From positions 6,344 to 70,343 of the forward strand of contig CAZSHS010000017.1 of NCBI GenBank assembly GCA_964606665.1: DNA of 64,000 nucleotides, read 5' to 3'. The first letter of the stretch is position 1. Every line of letters starts with the position of its first letter. A model generated the notes under the pieces. It was not told the DNA's origin. It made no database searches and saw only the letters and a list, made by a program, of their open reading frames with translations. This stretch comes from Aved-18 sp964606665 (lineage in GTDB: Bacteria > Cyanobacteriota > Vampirovibrionia > Obscuribacterales > Obscuribacteraceae). The translations under genes and the position numbers were made by a program. This document shows positions 1 to 8,808 of this stretch, piece after piece.

Positions 1-679
1 GTTGACTGGTGGCTATATTTGAAGGCCATGTACCAGACCATCCAGTTGGCGTGTGCACATTAGTAGGAGCACCTCCAGTTATAGCTCCCAACGACAATTG
101 AAAAGATCCGGCAGCCATTGCAGAGTTTCCCGCCATGTTCATTCTATTGTTGTTGTATGAATTGAGCGCTTCTTGATAGGGGCGAACGGTGGCTCCATTT
201 TTATCTAGTGCGCTACCCGTTGGTGTTATTGAATCATTTAGTGCCGTCATTAATGAAGCTGCTGCAGTCTTGAGATTATCCAGATCCTGGCGAGCTAATA
301 TTTTTATTTCGTTGCCGCCATTGGCTGGACCTATCTCTTCTGCAATAAGATAATCGAGAAGAGTGGTGCCCATAATGGTGTTAATGCTGTGCACCGAATT
401 GTCGTAACCATCACCAGATGCAGTGTTAGTGCCATTTGGTGCTGAATCTGACAATCCGATAAAGCCGAACTGAGGAGTATCGACTACTATTTTGCTCAGT
501 TCGCGAGCAGCCGCAAGCGCTGCTGCTTCAATTGCTGATTTCTGTTGTGATTGAGTTCCGGAGAGCCGTACATAACTAATCGAAAATATGACAATTGCAG
601 TGATGATCCCGAGCGTAACTGCAAGCACTAGTAAAAGAACACTGCCTTGCGATGCACGCTTTAGTTTCGAGATATTCAT
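1..679 (-). CDS. TadG-like pilus-associated secreted protein, 3' end outside the window
   Basis: This leftward gene starts at the ATG at 677-679 and runs off the left edge, leaving about 226 N-terminal residues. Residues 12-35 form one hydrophobic segment (core LAVTLGIITAIVIF), followed by an Ala-rich helix (AIEAAALAAARE). That is the usual N-terminus of TadE/TadG-like pseudopilin-type proteins, which are inserted in the inner membrane with most of the chain outside. It aligns without gaps over long stretches with the N-terminal third of the protein at 2195-4234 (shared blocks GLSDSAPNG, HSIN, RPYQEALN, LSLGAITGGAPTNV), so the two are tandem paralogues separated by one gene. The TadG-like label comes from the N-terminal layout; the rest of the chain is family-unknown to me. 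Confidence 0.8.
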   Translation of the reverse strand, partial: MNISKLKRASQGSVLLLVLAVTLGIITAIVIFSISYVRLSGTQSQQKSAIEAAALAAARELSKIVVDTPQFGFIGLSDSAPNGTNTASGDGYDNSVHSINTIMGTTLLDYLIAEEIGPANGGNEIKILARQDLDNLKTAAASLMTALNDSITPTGSALDKNGATVRPYQEALNSYNNNRMNMAGNSAMAAGSFQLSLGAITGGAPTNVHTPTGWSGTWPSNIATSQ

Positions 680-781
680 CTTTTTGCCCTCATCGGCTAT
701 TTCAATTTTATTTGAGGACTTCTCCTTGCGTCAATAAAGGGGTAACACGGTGTACGGTACAGCACTGCAAATGATGCGATT

Positions 782-2122
782 CTATTTTTTCGCTTTGGCT
801 TGAATTGCAGCTGACACTGTAGCGGCTTGTCTTTCGAAGCTAGATGCTTCGCCTCCTCGACCATTATTTTTTAGCACCTCAGCAAACCAGAGAAGTGCCC
901 AGGCATATTGCGGCATATCTTCTGCTTTTTTGTCTTTGCCTATTTTGGCTTCGAACTGTGCTTTTGATGAAGCTAAGAATCCGTTTGGATCTTTGAGTAT
1001 GTCAGTTTCTGGAAGAGGAAAGAATTGAAGCGCCCAGCGATTTACGCTGCCTTTAGAGTTGGTTTTGAGAGAGTCCAAATTGCAAGCGGCTTTAGGTTCT
1101 TCCTTGGCATGAATCGGTTTTGAATTTTTAGCTGCTTTGTAAGTTTCTTTTTGAGTTTCAATACTGGTGCTGAGTGACTCGATATCTCTTGTAAGTGTTG
1201 AAGTGTTTTGGTCTTTTACTTTCTGCTCGATAGACATCAAAGCATTAATAAAAGCGGCAGTGCCTACTCCCATTTGTTCCAACTCAGCAATTCCGGCAAG
1301 TAAATAGGCCCGCTCCGATTGCATTGGTCCTGGTGTCAATTCAATGTCATCTGCGGTCATTGTGGCAACGCCTTTAGATATTGCCACCGTTCCAAGCGCT
1401 TTTTGTACTTCAGAATCAAGAGCTTGAATCTGCGAAACAGGCACTACCACTTGTTTGTATTGCCCTTTGGAGCCGCCGACGGTGAAAAACTTGATATTGA
1501 CTCTTGCAACCGAGCCTGCATCGCTTCGCTGTAGTGCTGTTTCTGCAATTCGCAAGGCTTCGTATTTATATTCGCGGTCGGGTGTGTCAGTTGGCATGTC
1601 AGTGGTTACATTGACCTCGTCGCCGTTGACTGAAATTTGCATTTTGCGACGACTGGCTGATGTGAGCATCAAATAGTTTTCAATCATTCGAGCTTTGTCT
1701 TGTATTGCGCCTTGTTTTAAGATGAGCGATTTAAGCAATTCATCTTGCGAAATTTGTCCCGCTCCAAATGCTGCCACGTCACCTTTGGTAATGGTTATGG
1801 ATTTATATTGTTTGGGGTCGCGTGCCTCATAAAAATAGATGCTGACATTAGCTATGTCGCTTTTGCCCAAATCAAATAGTGTTTTGCTCATAAGCAGAGC
1901 TTCGATTTTGGTATCTTTTTCATTCGCCTGGTCATTTCTAAAAGTAGAAATAGTAGCAAGGCCTTTTGCTACGTTGATTTTCATTTGGGTACCGGGTGCA
2001 AGAATACGAGCCGAGTTAATGGCTTGAGTTGCCTCCTGGGAAGTGATAGCCAAAGCCGGGGCTATTGACGAGATTAATATGCTTAAGCTCAGAGCCGTTA
2101 GAGCCAGACTTCTATTATGCAT
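782..2122 (-). CDS. Exported protein with an internal duplication, function unknown
   Basis: The protein has 446 residues. Residues 1-25 form a signal peptide (hydrophobic core, cleavage after APALA). Residues 47-117 and 161-231 are two copies of one unit: MKINVAKG against MQISVNGD, then an acidic linker, an xIEAL/YEAL helix, a (V/I)(S/K)(I/F)(Y/F)F strand and a QYKxxxx strand. A helical C-terminal part (260-446) includes a Lys-rich stretch and one Cys. The start is well supported by GGAGGAA about 10 nt upstream of the ATG at 2122. It lies between the two TadG-like genes in the same orientation, so it may act with them at the cell surface. I do not recognise a family and assign no function. 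Confidence 0.75.
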   Translation of the reverse strand: MHNRSLALTALSLSILISSIAPALAITSQEATQAINSARILAPGTQMKINVAKGLATISTFRNDQANEKDTKIEALLMSKTLFDLGKSDIANVSIYFYEARDPKQYKSITITKGDVAAFGAGQISQDELLKSLILKQGAIQDKARMIENYLMLTSASRRKMQISVNGDEVNVTTDMPTDTPDREYKYEALRIAETALQRSDAGSVARVNIKFFTVGGSKGQYKQVVVPVSQIQALDSEVQKALGTVAISKGVATMTADDIELTPGPMQSERAYLLAGIAELEQMGVGTAAFINALMSIEQKVKDQNTSTLTRDIESLSTSIETQKETYKAAKNSKPIHAKEEPKAACNLDSLKTNSKGSVNRWALQFFPLPETDILKDPNGFLASSKAQFEAKIGKDKKAEDMPQYAWALLWFAEVLKNNGRGGEASSFERQAATVSAAIQAKAKK

Positions 2123-2194
2123 GCGCGATTTATTCCTCCAAATGCAAACGCCATATTTCCTGGTCTATACCCGGGCATTTTGAGGATGAATCTA

Positions 2195-4234
2195 TTATTT
2201 GAGCTGGACGTATCCATCATCAACCTTAACGCTGGTTGTTGAAGTTGATGTAGCGCCCGTGTCAGGATCTGTTGTGGTCGTGGTTGTTTCTATATAAACA
2301 TCAACTTCTCGTCTAAATCGAATTTCAGCTACTGTTCCGTTTGTCTGATAGGTCTGGCGCAAGCCGTTGCCTCCTGATGCGTAGGTCTTATACTTGGAAG
2401 CATTTGTATCAAGAGTAGGTGTTGATCCACCCCACTGATAAGCAAAGTCGTTTTGCGGTCCTATCAATGGAACTGCACCTAAACCGGCCGATCCACTTTG
2501 AGATTTGGTTTTTGCACCAAGTCCACTGGAGTAGATGGCAGGACAAATACCCTCGCCTGAGCGATTGTTGGATGCCAACTGAATTGTTGCTTCATTGATT
2601 GGTGTTAATTTTTTAGCGACCAAGTCGTCGTCTATTGGCTCGCCGGCATGTTTTCCTCCAGATGACCGGCCTGGCTGTCTGGCGAAATCTCGCAGATACA
2701 TGTCATATTTTGTTTCGAACCAGGCTGCACCTTTACTACCGGGATAAGCCGGACCTAGGTTTATGTTATCGACTTTGTGAATACTTGGTGCGCCATTGGT
2801 CAAAACTCCCAATGACTCCATAATCAATTGATTTTCTCCAACAACATAATATTTCAGAGGCTTGATTGTTTTGGACTGAAAAGTGACATCTCCGTTACTT
2901 GCGATGCGGTAAACATAGGCTATTCCACCGGGAATACTGCCGCCTCCCGCTGGTGCCCAGCCCACCATGCCTGGTGCTGCGCCCCAATCTAAGTCAATTG
3001 CATTTTTGACTGCGCCAATATTCACTTTTGTGCCGCCGCGTCTGAGCCAGTCGTATATTGCAATTTTGCAAGCGTTGTGAGCTTTGTGGTTGGGGTCAAG
3101 TGAGCCTAAAGGCCACAAAGAGCCGTTTGCAGAAAGCGAGCTTCCACTGTCTACTGGGAAGTCTCCAGAGGTGCAAGTTAATACATCGCAGTCGTCGTCT
3201 CCGTCGTTCATACAACCTGAGTTGAGAACCAGATCGGATAAATGTCTTTGGAAGCAAACACCAGTCGGAGGTCCGTCAGGGTAGGCAACAACTAATGCGC
3301 CTGGAGCTGGCAGTGGGTCGTAGACGCTTGCAGGTTGGGCGCAAGCCGAAGACATGATACTGCGGGTCGTGCCGTTGTCGTTTATGTTCTGAGTGGCTTG
3401 GGCGCGCACAATGGTGTCGTACTCGTAGGGCAAACCGCCGTGAGTGGGAACAAATTTGGCAGGATCGACAAGTTTTACAGTCTCTTCTATAGCAGCGAAT
3501 ACCCAGTCTTCTGTGCCGCGAGTAAAGACAGTATATGATTTGTATCTGCCATTGGCAGTTTTTGCCGCAGGCCAGGAGCTGCTCCAGCCTACGGGAAGGC
3601 GAACGTTGGTTGGGGCACCACCGGTGATGGCGCCTAAAGATAATTGCAGCGAGCCGTTTACGTAACTCGAATTACCCGCAATGCGAATACTGTTACTGTT
3701 ATAGGCGTTCAGGGCTTCTTGATACGGACGAACGGTGTTGCCGTCTTTGTCGGTAGCTGAACCAGTCGGGGTGATTGAAGCTTGCAGCACAGTCATCAAG
3801 GCAGATGCAGCAGCCTTGGCGTTGTTTAAGTCTTGTCTTGCTAGCTCGCGCATTTCATTGCCGCCTCTGTTCGCGCCCAGATCTTCGGCTATCAGATAAT
3901 CGACTAAAGTAGTACCAAGCAAAGTGTTTATGCTGTGAACAGAAGTGTCATAGCCGTCGTTCACTTGAGTTCCATTTCCATTTGGAGCTGAATCAGAAAG
4001 ACCTACATAACCGTATTGAGGCGTATTCACGACTATTTTGCTCATTTCGCGAGCTGCTGCAAGAGCTGCCGCTTCAATCGCTGTCTTTTGCTCTGACTGG
4101 GTTCCCATAAGCCTCACATAACTCATCATGAATATGACAAGAGCTGTGATAATGCCTAGAGTCACAGCAAGTATGAGTACGAGCATGTTGCCTTTTGGAT
4201 TACGACGCTTCCAAGAAGAAACTTTTCGTTTCAT
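2195..4234 (-). CDS. TadG-like pilus-associated secreted protein, full-length paralogue
   Basis: The protein has 679 residues from the ATG at 4234, preceded by GAGG at a 5-nt spacing. An in-frame GTG at 4240 is possible but lies too close to that site. An N-terminal hydrophobic segment (about residues 15-40, LVLILAVTLGIITALVIFMM) is followed by the Ala-rich helix AIEAAALAAAREM, as in TadE/TadG-like proteins linked to Flp/Tad pili. The long remainder is predicted extracytoplasmic, with many Gly, Ser, Thr and Asn and several Cys near residues 315-385 (VLTCTSGDFP region), which could form disulfides. The C-terminus is Thr-rich (TTTTTTDPDTGATSTST). The partial gene at 1-679 is its tandem copy. 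No tad ATPase or secretin gene lies in this window, so the pilus link is inference. Confidence 0.75.
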   Translation of the reverse strand: MKRKVSSWKRRNPKGNMLVLILAVTLGIITALVIFMMSYVRLMGTQSEQKTAIEAAALAAAREMSKIVVNTPQYGYVGLSDSAPNGNGTQVNDGYDTSVHSINTLLGTTLVDYLIAEDLGANRGGNEMRELARQDLNNAKAAASALMTVLQASITPTGSATDKDGNTVRPYQEALNAYNSNSIRIAGNSSYVNGSLQLSLGAITGGAPTNVRLPVGWSSSWPAAKTANGRYKSYTVFTRGTEDWVFAAIEETVKLVDPAKFVPTHGGLPYEYDTIVRAQATQNINDNGTTRSIMSSACAQPASVYDPLPAPGALVVAYPDGPPTGVCFQRHLSDLVLNSGCMNDGDDDCDVLTCTSGDFPVDSGSSLSANGSLWPLGSLDPNHKAHNACKIAIYDWLRRGGTKVNIGAVKNAIDLDWGAAPGMVGWAPAGGGSIPGGIAYVYRIASNGDVTFQSKTIKPLKYYVVGENQLIMESLGVLTNGAPSIHKVDNINLGPAYPGSKGAAWFETKYDMYLRDFARQPGRSSGGKHAGEPIDDDLVAKKLTPINEATIQLASNNRSGEGICPAIYSSGLGAKTKSQSGSAGLGAVPLIGPQNDFAYQWGGSTPTLDTNASKYKTYASGGNGLRQTYQTNGTVAEIRFRREVDVYIETTTTTTDPDTGATSTSTTSVKVDDGYVQLK

Positions 4235-4411
4235 ATGCACCTCGATAGTACTAAGTTTTGAACAATCTGAATTGTTCGATAGGAACGCCAGTGGATTTAT
4301 GAAAAATTAAACCCAGCTAATATTCTGATCGTATCTGATCGTTTTGTAATGCGTCAATAGGTACTAAACCTAAAAAGCCTTAAAAAGTAGACTATGTATG
4401 ATTTGATAGAT

Positions 4412-5881
4412 TTATTCTAGTTCCCAGTCTGACTTACCACCTGGACTGTCCATCAAAGCAACGCCACAGGCAGTGAGCTTTTGGCGAATCAGGTCGGAGG
4501 TTGCATAGTCTTTTTTGCTTCTGGCTTCCTGGCGTAACTCAAGAATTAAGTCGAGCACTGATTTTGCAATTTCGGGGGTAACCAAACGCCTTGAATCTTC
4601 AAGGCTGAAGCCAAGAACTTGCAAATGGAAAGCAAGAAGTCCGGCCCAGTTGTCCTTTTGACTTTGGCTCGACTCTTTTGAAATTTTATCGGCCAGGTTG
4701 AAACAGGCAGATAATGCTTGAGCCGTGTTCAAGTCGTTATTCATCGCATCGTCAAAATCTTGGATGAAGTTAGTGCTAACTTCATCTTTAATTTGACCCA
4801 GTTTTGCTAAATCCTTGCGGGTTGGACTGATTGAATTTTTGGAAAAATTTGACCCGAATTTTGGCTCACCAGAGTGCTGAAACACTGCTTTGAGCAAGCG
4901 AGACATTGCCTGACGACTGGCGTTTAAACTCTCATTTGTAAAATCAATGGGGCTGCGATAATGAGACTGAAGTATGAAAAGTCTCACTGTATCTGGCGAA
5001 TAGTTTTTCAAAATGTCGCGAATGGTGGAAAAATTTCCAAGCGATTTGGACATTTTTTCAGCCGAAACCTGGACAAAACTATTATGCATCCAATATTTTG
5101 CAAGCGGTTTTCCATGCAAGGCGACTGACTGAGCAATTTCATTTTCGTGGTGCGGAAAAACAAGATCTTCACCACCAGTGTGAATATCAATCGTTTCGCC
5201 AAGCACATGTTTAATCATCGTCGAGCACTCTAAGTGCCATCCAGGGCGACCCTCTCCCCAGGGAGATTGCCAGTTTGGGCTTGAAGTGGTCGATTTCCAG
5301 AGAGCAAAATCACAAGCATTTTTTTTGCGTTCAGCAAGTTCTTCCTGAGATAAAACTTGCTCGCGTGCACCAGATAGCAAATCTTCTACTTTGCGTCCTG
5401 AAAGAGCACCATAAGAGGCGAGTGCCATAACGTCGAAATAAACATCAGAACCACTTTGATAAGCGTGACCATTTTTTATTAAGCCTTCGATAAAATCGAT
5501 CATCTGAGAAACGAATTCAGTTGCGCGCGGCTCGCGGTCTGGGGCTTGCACATTAAGTCTATGCATGTCATCCCAAAAAGTGTAAGTGAAGTGACGAGCT
5601 AACTTTTCAGGTGTGATTTCTAATTCGGCTGCTCTGTTTATTATTTTGTCGTCGATATCGGTGATGTTGCGAATATAGGTGACTTTGTATCCGCAATAGC
5701 GAAAATAACGCTGTGCCACATCCCACACAACAGTCATTCGAGCGTGTCCTAAATGACTCCAGTCGTAAACTGTGGGACCGCAAGAGTAGATGGTAAGCTC
5801 GTTTTCGCGCAGGGGCACGAGCACTTCTTTCTTGCCCGACAGTGTGTTGTAGACCTGAATTTGATTTTTATTGTCGGTCAC
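4412..5881 (-). CDS. cysS: Cysteinyl-tRNA synthetase
   Basis: This class Ia aminoacyl-tRNA synthetase charges tRNA-Cys in the cytoplasm. Its 489 residues match the family length. The zinc ligands expected for CysS are visible: C34 in YSCGPTVYD, C219 in GWHLECS, and H244/E246 in FPHHENE. The HIGH-type motif is SHLGHAR at 42-48 and the KMSKS motif is at 276-280. The C-terminal 100 residues carry the DALR-like helical domain. It lies 10 bp downstream of gltX and the two are probably co-transcribed, a pairing common in bacteria. Nothing in the sequence looks truncated. Confidence 0.97.
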   Translation of the reverse strand: MTDNKNQIQVYNTLSGKKEVLVPLRENELTIYSCGPTVYDWSHLGHARMTVVWDVAQRYFRYCGYKVTYIRNITDIDDKIINRAAELEITPEKLARHFTYTFWDDMHRLNVQAPDREPRATEFVSQMIDFIEGLIKNGHAYQSGSDVYFDVMALASYGALSGRKVEDLLSGAREQVLSQEELAERKKNACDFALWKSTTSSPNWQSPWGEGRPGWHLECSTMIKHVLGETIDIHTGGEDLVFPHHENEIAQSVALHGKPLAKYWMHNSFVQVSAEKMSKSLGNFSTIRDILKNYSPDTVRLFILQSHYRSPIDFTNESLNASRQAMSRLLKAVFQHSGEPKFGSNFSKNSISPTRKDLAKLGQIKDEVSTNFIQDFDDAMNNDLNTAQALSACFNLADKISKESSQSQKDNWAGLLAFHLQVLGFSLEDSRRLVTPEIAKSVLDLILELRQEARSKKDYATSDLIRQKLTACGVALMDSPGGKSDWELE

Positions 5882-5891
5882 TTTTAGATAC

Positions 5892-7349
5892 TCAATTTTT
5901 TTTGCAAAGTGCTAGAGCTGCTTCAAGACGCGATTTTACTCGTGATTGGCCAAGGGCTGAAATGACAGAACCGAGATCTGGTCCGTGTGCTTGTCCCTGT
6001 AGAGCTGCTCGAATTGGTTGAAAAAGTTTTTTGCCTTTAGCTTGTGCTTCTTCGCCCACTTTGGAAACAATTGCTTTTGCGCCCACAGCATCTCCAAACG
6101 GGATATCAGATAATTTGCTTAAACAGCCTTTGAGAACCAAAGATGCGCTGTCGTCACTTAAGGCTTCTTTTTGTAATTCTTCTGAGATATCTATTTTGTC
6201 AGCAAAAAAGAAGGCGGCATTAGCTTTTACTTGTGAAAGTTTGGTTACGCCTTCGCGCACTATGGCGACTATTGCTTTGAGCTCTTCGTCTGAATATTGG
6301 CTCAAGTCAAAATCAGTCAAATATGGTCGTGCTCGATTTGTCACCACATCTAGTGGCAAATCGCGAATGTAGTGGGCGTTGAACCAGTTCAGTTTGTCCG
6401 GGTCGAACACTGCGGGGCTTTTGCTCACTTTGTGCACATCAAACATTTCTGCTGCTTGCTCTAGAGTGAAAAATTCTTCGTTGTTTGGTGGATTCCAGCT
6501 CATCTGAACCAGATAATTGACTATTGCTTCTGGCATGTAGCCATCTTGGCGATAAGCGTCGATATGTACGAATTCGCCATGTGCACGCTTAGATAATTTT
6601 TTATGGTCTTTGTCAAAAATCAAGGCTGCGTGTGCAAACTGTGGAGGCTTGACGCCAAGGGCTTCAAATAGTAAAAGTTGCTTGGCGGTATTGTGAATGT
6701 GGTCTTCGCCTCGCATCACAAGGCTCATATGCATGTCTATATCGTCTACAACGACAGCGAAATTGTATGTGGCAATCCCACTTGATTTAACGATAACCAG
6801 GTCACCGCCTAAATCGGAACTATTGACGTTAATCCGTCCCTTGATTAAATCGTCCCAGTGAATTTCTTGCGGCTCTTCCACTCTGAAGCGAACCGATGGC
6901 ACTCTGCCTTCCGCTTCGTACCGCTCATGATCCTCTTTGCTCAGATTGCGACCGCGATTGTCGTAACGTGAGGGCAATCCCTTCTGAGACTGCTCTTCTT
7001 TGAGGGCGGCAAGTTCTTCAGGTGTAGCAAAGCAATGATAAGCGTAAGTGCTTGATATGAGCTTGTTTGCGATGTTTTGATAGTGCTCTTCTTTTTCGGT
7101 TTGACGATAAGGCGGGTAGGGACCACCTACATCGGGACCTTCGTCCCATGTAAGACCTAACCAGCGCAAACCGGCAATGATATCTTGGGTATATTCTTCG
7201 CGTGAGCGCTCGGAGTCTGTGTCTTCAAGACGCAAAATGAAGTCGCCTGCTTTGTTTTTGGCGTACAAATAGTTGTAGAGCGCTGTTCTGGCTGTGCCAA
7301 GGTGCAACTTGCCTGTCGGTGACGGGGCAATTCGAACACGATGTTTCAT
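5892..7349 (-). CDS. gltX: Glutamyl-tRNA synthetase
   Basis: It charges tRNA-Glu; whether it also misacylates tRNA-Gln cannot be told from the sequence. The HIGH-type signature is RIAPSPTGKLHLGTART at the N-terminus and the KMSKS-type loop is KKLSKRAHG in the middle. The C-terminal helical anticodon-binding domain follows. I place the start at the ATG at 7349 (MKHRVRIAPSPTG, 485 residues) because it matches the family N-terminus. In-frame ATGs at 7370 and 7382 are also possible and none has a clear ribosome binding site. cysS follows after a short gap. Confidence 0.96.
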   Translation of the reverse strand: MKHRVRIAPSPTGKLHLGTARTALYNYLYAKNKAGDFILRLEDTDSERSREEYTQDIIAGLRWLGLTWDEGPDVGGPYPPYRQTEKEEHYQNIANKLISSTYAYHCFATPEELAALKEEQSQKGLPSRYDNRGRNLSKEDHERYEAEGRVPSVRFRVEEPQEIHWDDLIKGRINVNSSDLGGDLVIVKSSGIATYNFAVVVDDIDMHMSLVMRGEDHIHNTAKQLLLFEALGVKPPQFAHAALIFDKDHKKLSKRAHGEFVHIDAYRQDGYMPEAIVNYLVQMSWNPPNNEEFFTLEQAAEMFDVHKVSKSPAVFDPDKLNWFNAHYIRDLPLDVVTNRARPYLTDFDLSQYSDEELKAIVAIVREGVTKLSQVKANAAFFFADKIDISEELQKEALSDDSASLVLKGCLSKLSDIPFGDAVGAKAIVSKVGEEAQAKGKKLFQPIRAALQGQAHGPDLGSVISALGQSRVKSRLEAALALCKKN

Positions 7350-7411
7350 TTGAGTTTTAGTCTGGGTCATGAGACAGAGCATTCTAGCAGAAGTTCTGTT
7401 TAAGTCTTGTG

Positions 7412-8215
7412 TTAGTTCATGACAAAGACATCAACTGTCGCAACACCGGAAGATATCATGTTGAGCTGTTTGGCCGCTCCCATCGACAGGTCTATCACGC
7501 GACCGTGCGAATAAGGTCCGCGATCGGCTACCTTAACCACGCACGAGTGACCTGTGCGCTTGTTTCTGACTAATAATTTGGTCCCAAAAGGAAGGGTGCG
7601 GTGAGCTGCGGTGAGGTTATTGCAGTCAAATCGTTCGCCTGATGCCGAGCGACGACCGTGAAACTTGCCGCCATACCATGAGGCTTTGCCTGAAAAACGG
7701 CTTAGTCCCTGAGTATCGACATCTTCTGGTTCAATTCCAATCTGGCTTTGTGTGGCAATTGCATTTGCAGGTGCTGTAACTCGAATACCGGCAGCTTCTT
7801 TGATTAAGCTCAGTGCTTGAGCACTTGCAGCAGCTACATTGGGGCATGAATCTGGCACTTCGAATTTGATTGCCGTTTCATTGCCACATTTAAAAACACC
7901 TAGATTGTTCTCGCTTGAGGCTTGAAGCTGCTCTAAAGAACCACGTTTAGTATCCAGCCATTCTTGAATCTTATCGGCTAGCTTAGTGGCTTTATCTTCG
8001 CTTGCGCCAGGCTCGCCTTCACTTGTATAGGTGAGGATGTCTTTGCCGTTAATAGTCACACAAGCGTATTCGACTTTGTTGTCGATCCAAACAGTGGTGG
8101 AGATTTCAGGCTTGACCCGCTTTTCTTGACTGGGCTGCGCCATGGCGGAAGGGGACAGAGTGACCATGGTCACCGCTGCTAGAGCCAATTTATGCAGTGT
8201 GTTGAGATTATTCAT
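7412..8215 (-). CDS. rlpA: RlpA-like septal ring / lytic transglycosylase family protein
   Basis: The protein has 267 residues with an N-terminal signal peptide (cleavage near PSAMA-QP). The C-terminal 95 residues are a double-psi beta-barrel typical of RlpA: GKASWYGGKFHGRRSASGE, then LTAAHRTLPFGTKLLV, then VKVADRGPYSHGRVIDLS. In characterised RlpA proteins this domain cleaves or binds peptidoglycan strands without stem peptides. There is no SPOR domain. The 130-residue middle segment has no family that I recognise, and its three Cys could form a disulfide. No lipobox is seen, so it is probably periplasmic rather than a lipoprotein. It stands alone, with a long hairpin-rich region upstream. 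Confidence 0.88.
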   Translation of the reverse strand: MNNLNTLHKLALAAVTMVTLSPSAMAQPSQEKRVKPEISTTVWIDNKVEYACVTINGKDILTYTSEGEPGASEDKATKLADKIQEWLDTKRGSLEQLQASSENNLGVFKCGNETAIKFEVPDSCPNVAAASAQALSLIKEAAGIRVTAPANAIATQSQIGIEPEDVDTQGLSRFSGKASWYGGKFHGRRSASGERFDCNNLTAAHRTLPFGTKLLVRNKRTGHSCVVKVADRGPYSHGRVIDLSMGAAKQLNMISSGVATVDVFVMN

Positions 8216-8808
8216 AGCTACTTATCTTGCGACTTCGCCTTTGAATCGGGGTTTGAGTTGAGCAGGCGCCAAGTTACCAAAATTGTGACTAGCCCGTCAA
8301 AAAATAGTTGGCAACCTGGATATTTCTGAACCTGTAAGGGTTTTCGTGTTTCTGAAGGGAGTCTAATGTGAGCGCTGTTGACAGAACGGTTGACTATATG
8401 CACATGTAGTCCAATGGATATACCGGGCGTTGAAGTCCCGGGCCAGACTGAACCGATATCGGTTCATTTTCTGAGCGTCCTCTCATGTAAGGACACTGTA
8501 AAGGGCAAGTGGACGCTGCTGTTACGAAGTGTAACGATCGGCGCGGGTCGGATCAATTTAATCAGCGAGTATGCATGTAATGGGGTCGATTTAATAATTC
8601 AGACCAATTTAGTGCATATGAAAGTGGCTCACCAACTCGATCTTAGTCTTTGAGGCAAGATTAAACGCCTCTTTGAATCTTTGATTTCAAAGAGATAAAC
8701 TGTTACGGGATCGTTACAAGAGCGGGATATGTCAAGTGGGCGTTTGAGCATAATTTTCTACATTCAAACCCATACGTTTTCTATTCCTATATATAAGGAA
8801 TGCGTTCG
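8216..8808. other. 593-bp intergenic region, rich in inverted repeats
   Basis: No convincing protein gene lies between yebC (ends 8809) and rlpA (starts 8215). A 91-codon rightward frame at 8378-8653 has no ribosome binding site and no recognisable composition. The stretch holds at least six short inverted repeats between 8423 and 8694 (listed under the candidate RNA entry). At 8770-8800 there is also ATTCCT...AGGAAT with a 7-nt loop, just past the end of yebC. The rlpA promoter must lie in the left part, but I could not pick a convincing -35/-10 pair. Confidence 0.6.
8423..8694 (+). ncRNA. Candidate structured RNA (array of hairpins)
   Basis: Inverted repeats seen in order: CCGGG/CCCGG (8423-8427/8437-8441); the perfect 18-bp palindrome TGAACCGATATCGGTTCA (8449-8466); AGCGTCC/GGACGCT (8474-8480/8511-8517); GTTAC/GTAAC with a 5-nt loop (8521-8535); GAGGC/GCCTC (8652-8656/8667-8671); and CTCTTTGAA/TTCAAAGAG (8669-8677/8686-8694). 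The last two share 8669-8671 and are therefore mutually exclusive, as in an attenuator-type switch. TTGACA at 8378-8383 or TTGACT at 8390-8395 could be -35 elements, but no good -10 is seen. The strand is a guess. It does not match the conserved cores of tmRNA, RNase P RNA, SRP RNA or riboswitches that I know. Confidence 0.28.

Noticed and set aside
4264..4281. GAACAAT/ATTGTTC hairpin near the start of the TadG-like gene
   Set aside because: A 7-bp stem without a T-tract in either direction; not supported as a terminator.
4324..4341. Direct repeat TCTGATCG, 10 bp apart, upstream of cysS
   Set aside because: Short, only two copies, and not placed at a recognisable promoter; chance is likely.
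8400..8475. tRNA-like look (a CAATGGATA D-loop-like stretch, CCGGG/CCCGG stem and GGTTCA)
   Set aside because: The anticodon-stem candidate has a 9-nt loop, no acceptor stem closes and the T arm does not pair, so it is not a tRNA.
8378..8653. Rightward 91-codon open frame in the yebC-rlpA gap
   Set aside because: No ribosome binding site, no protein-like composition, and it runs through the hairpin array.
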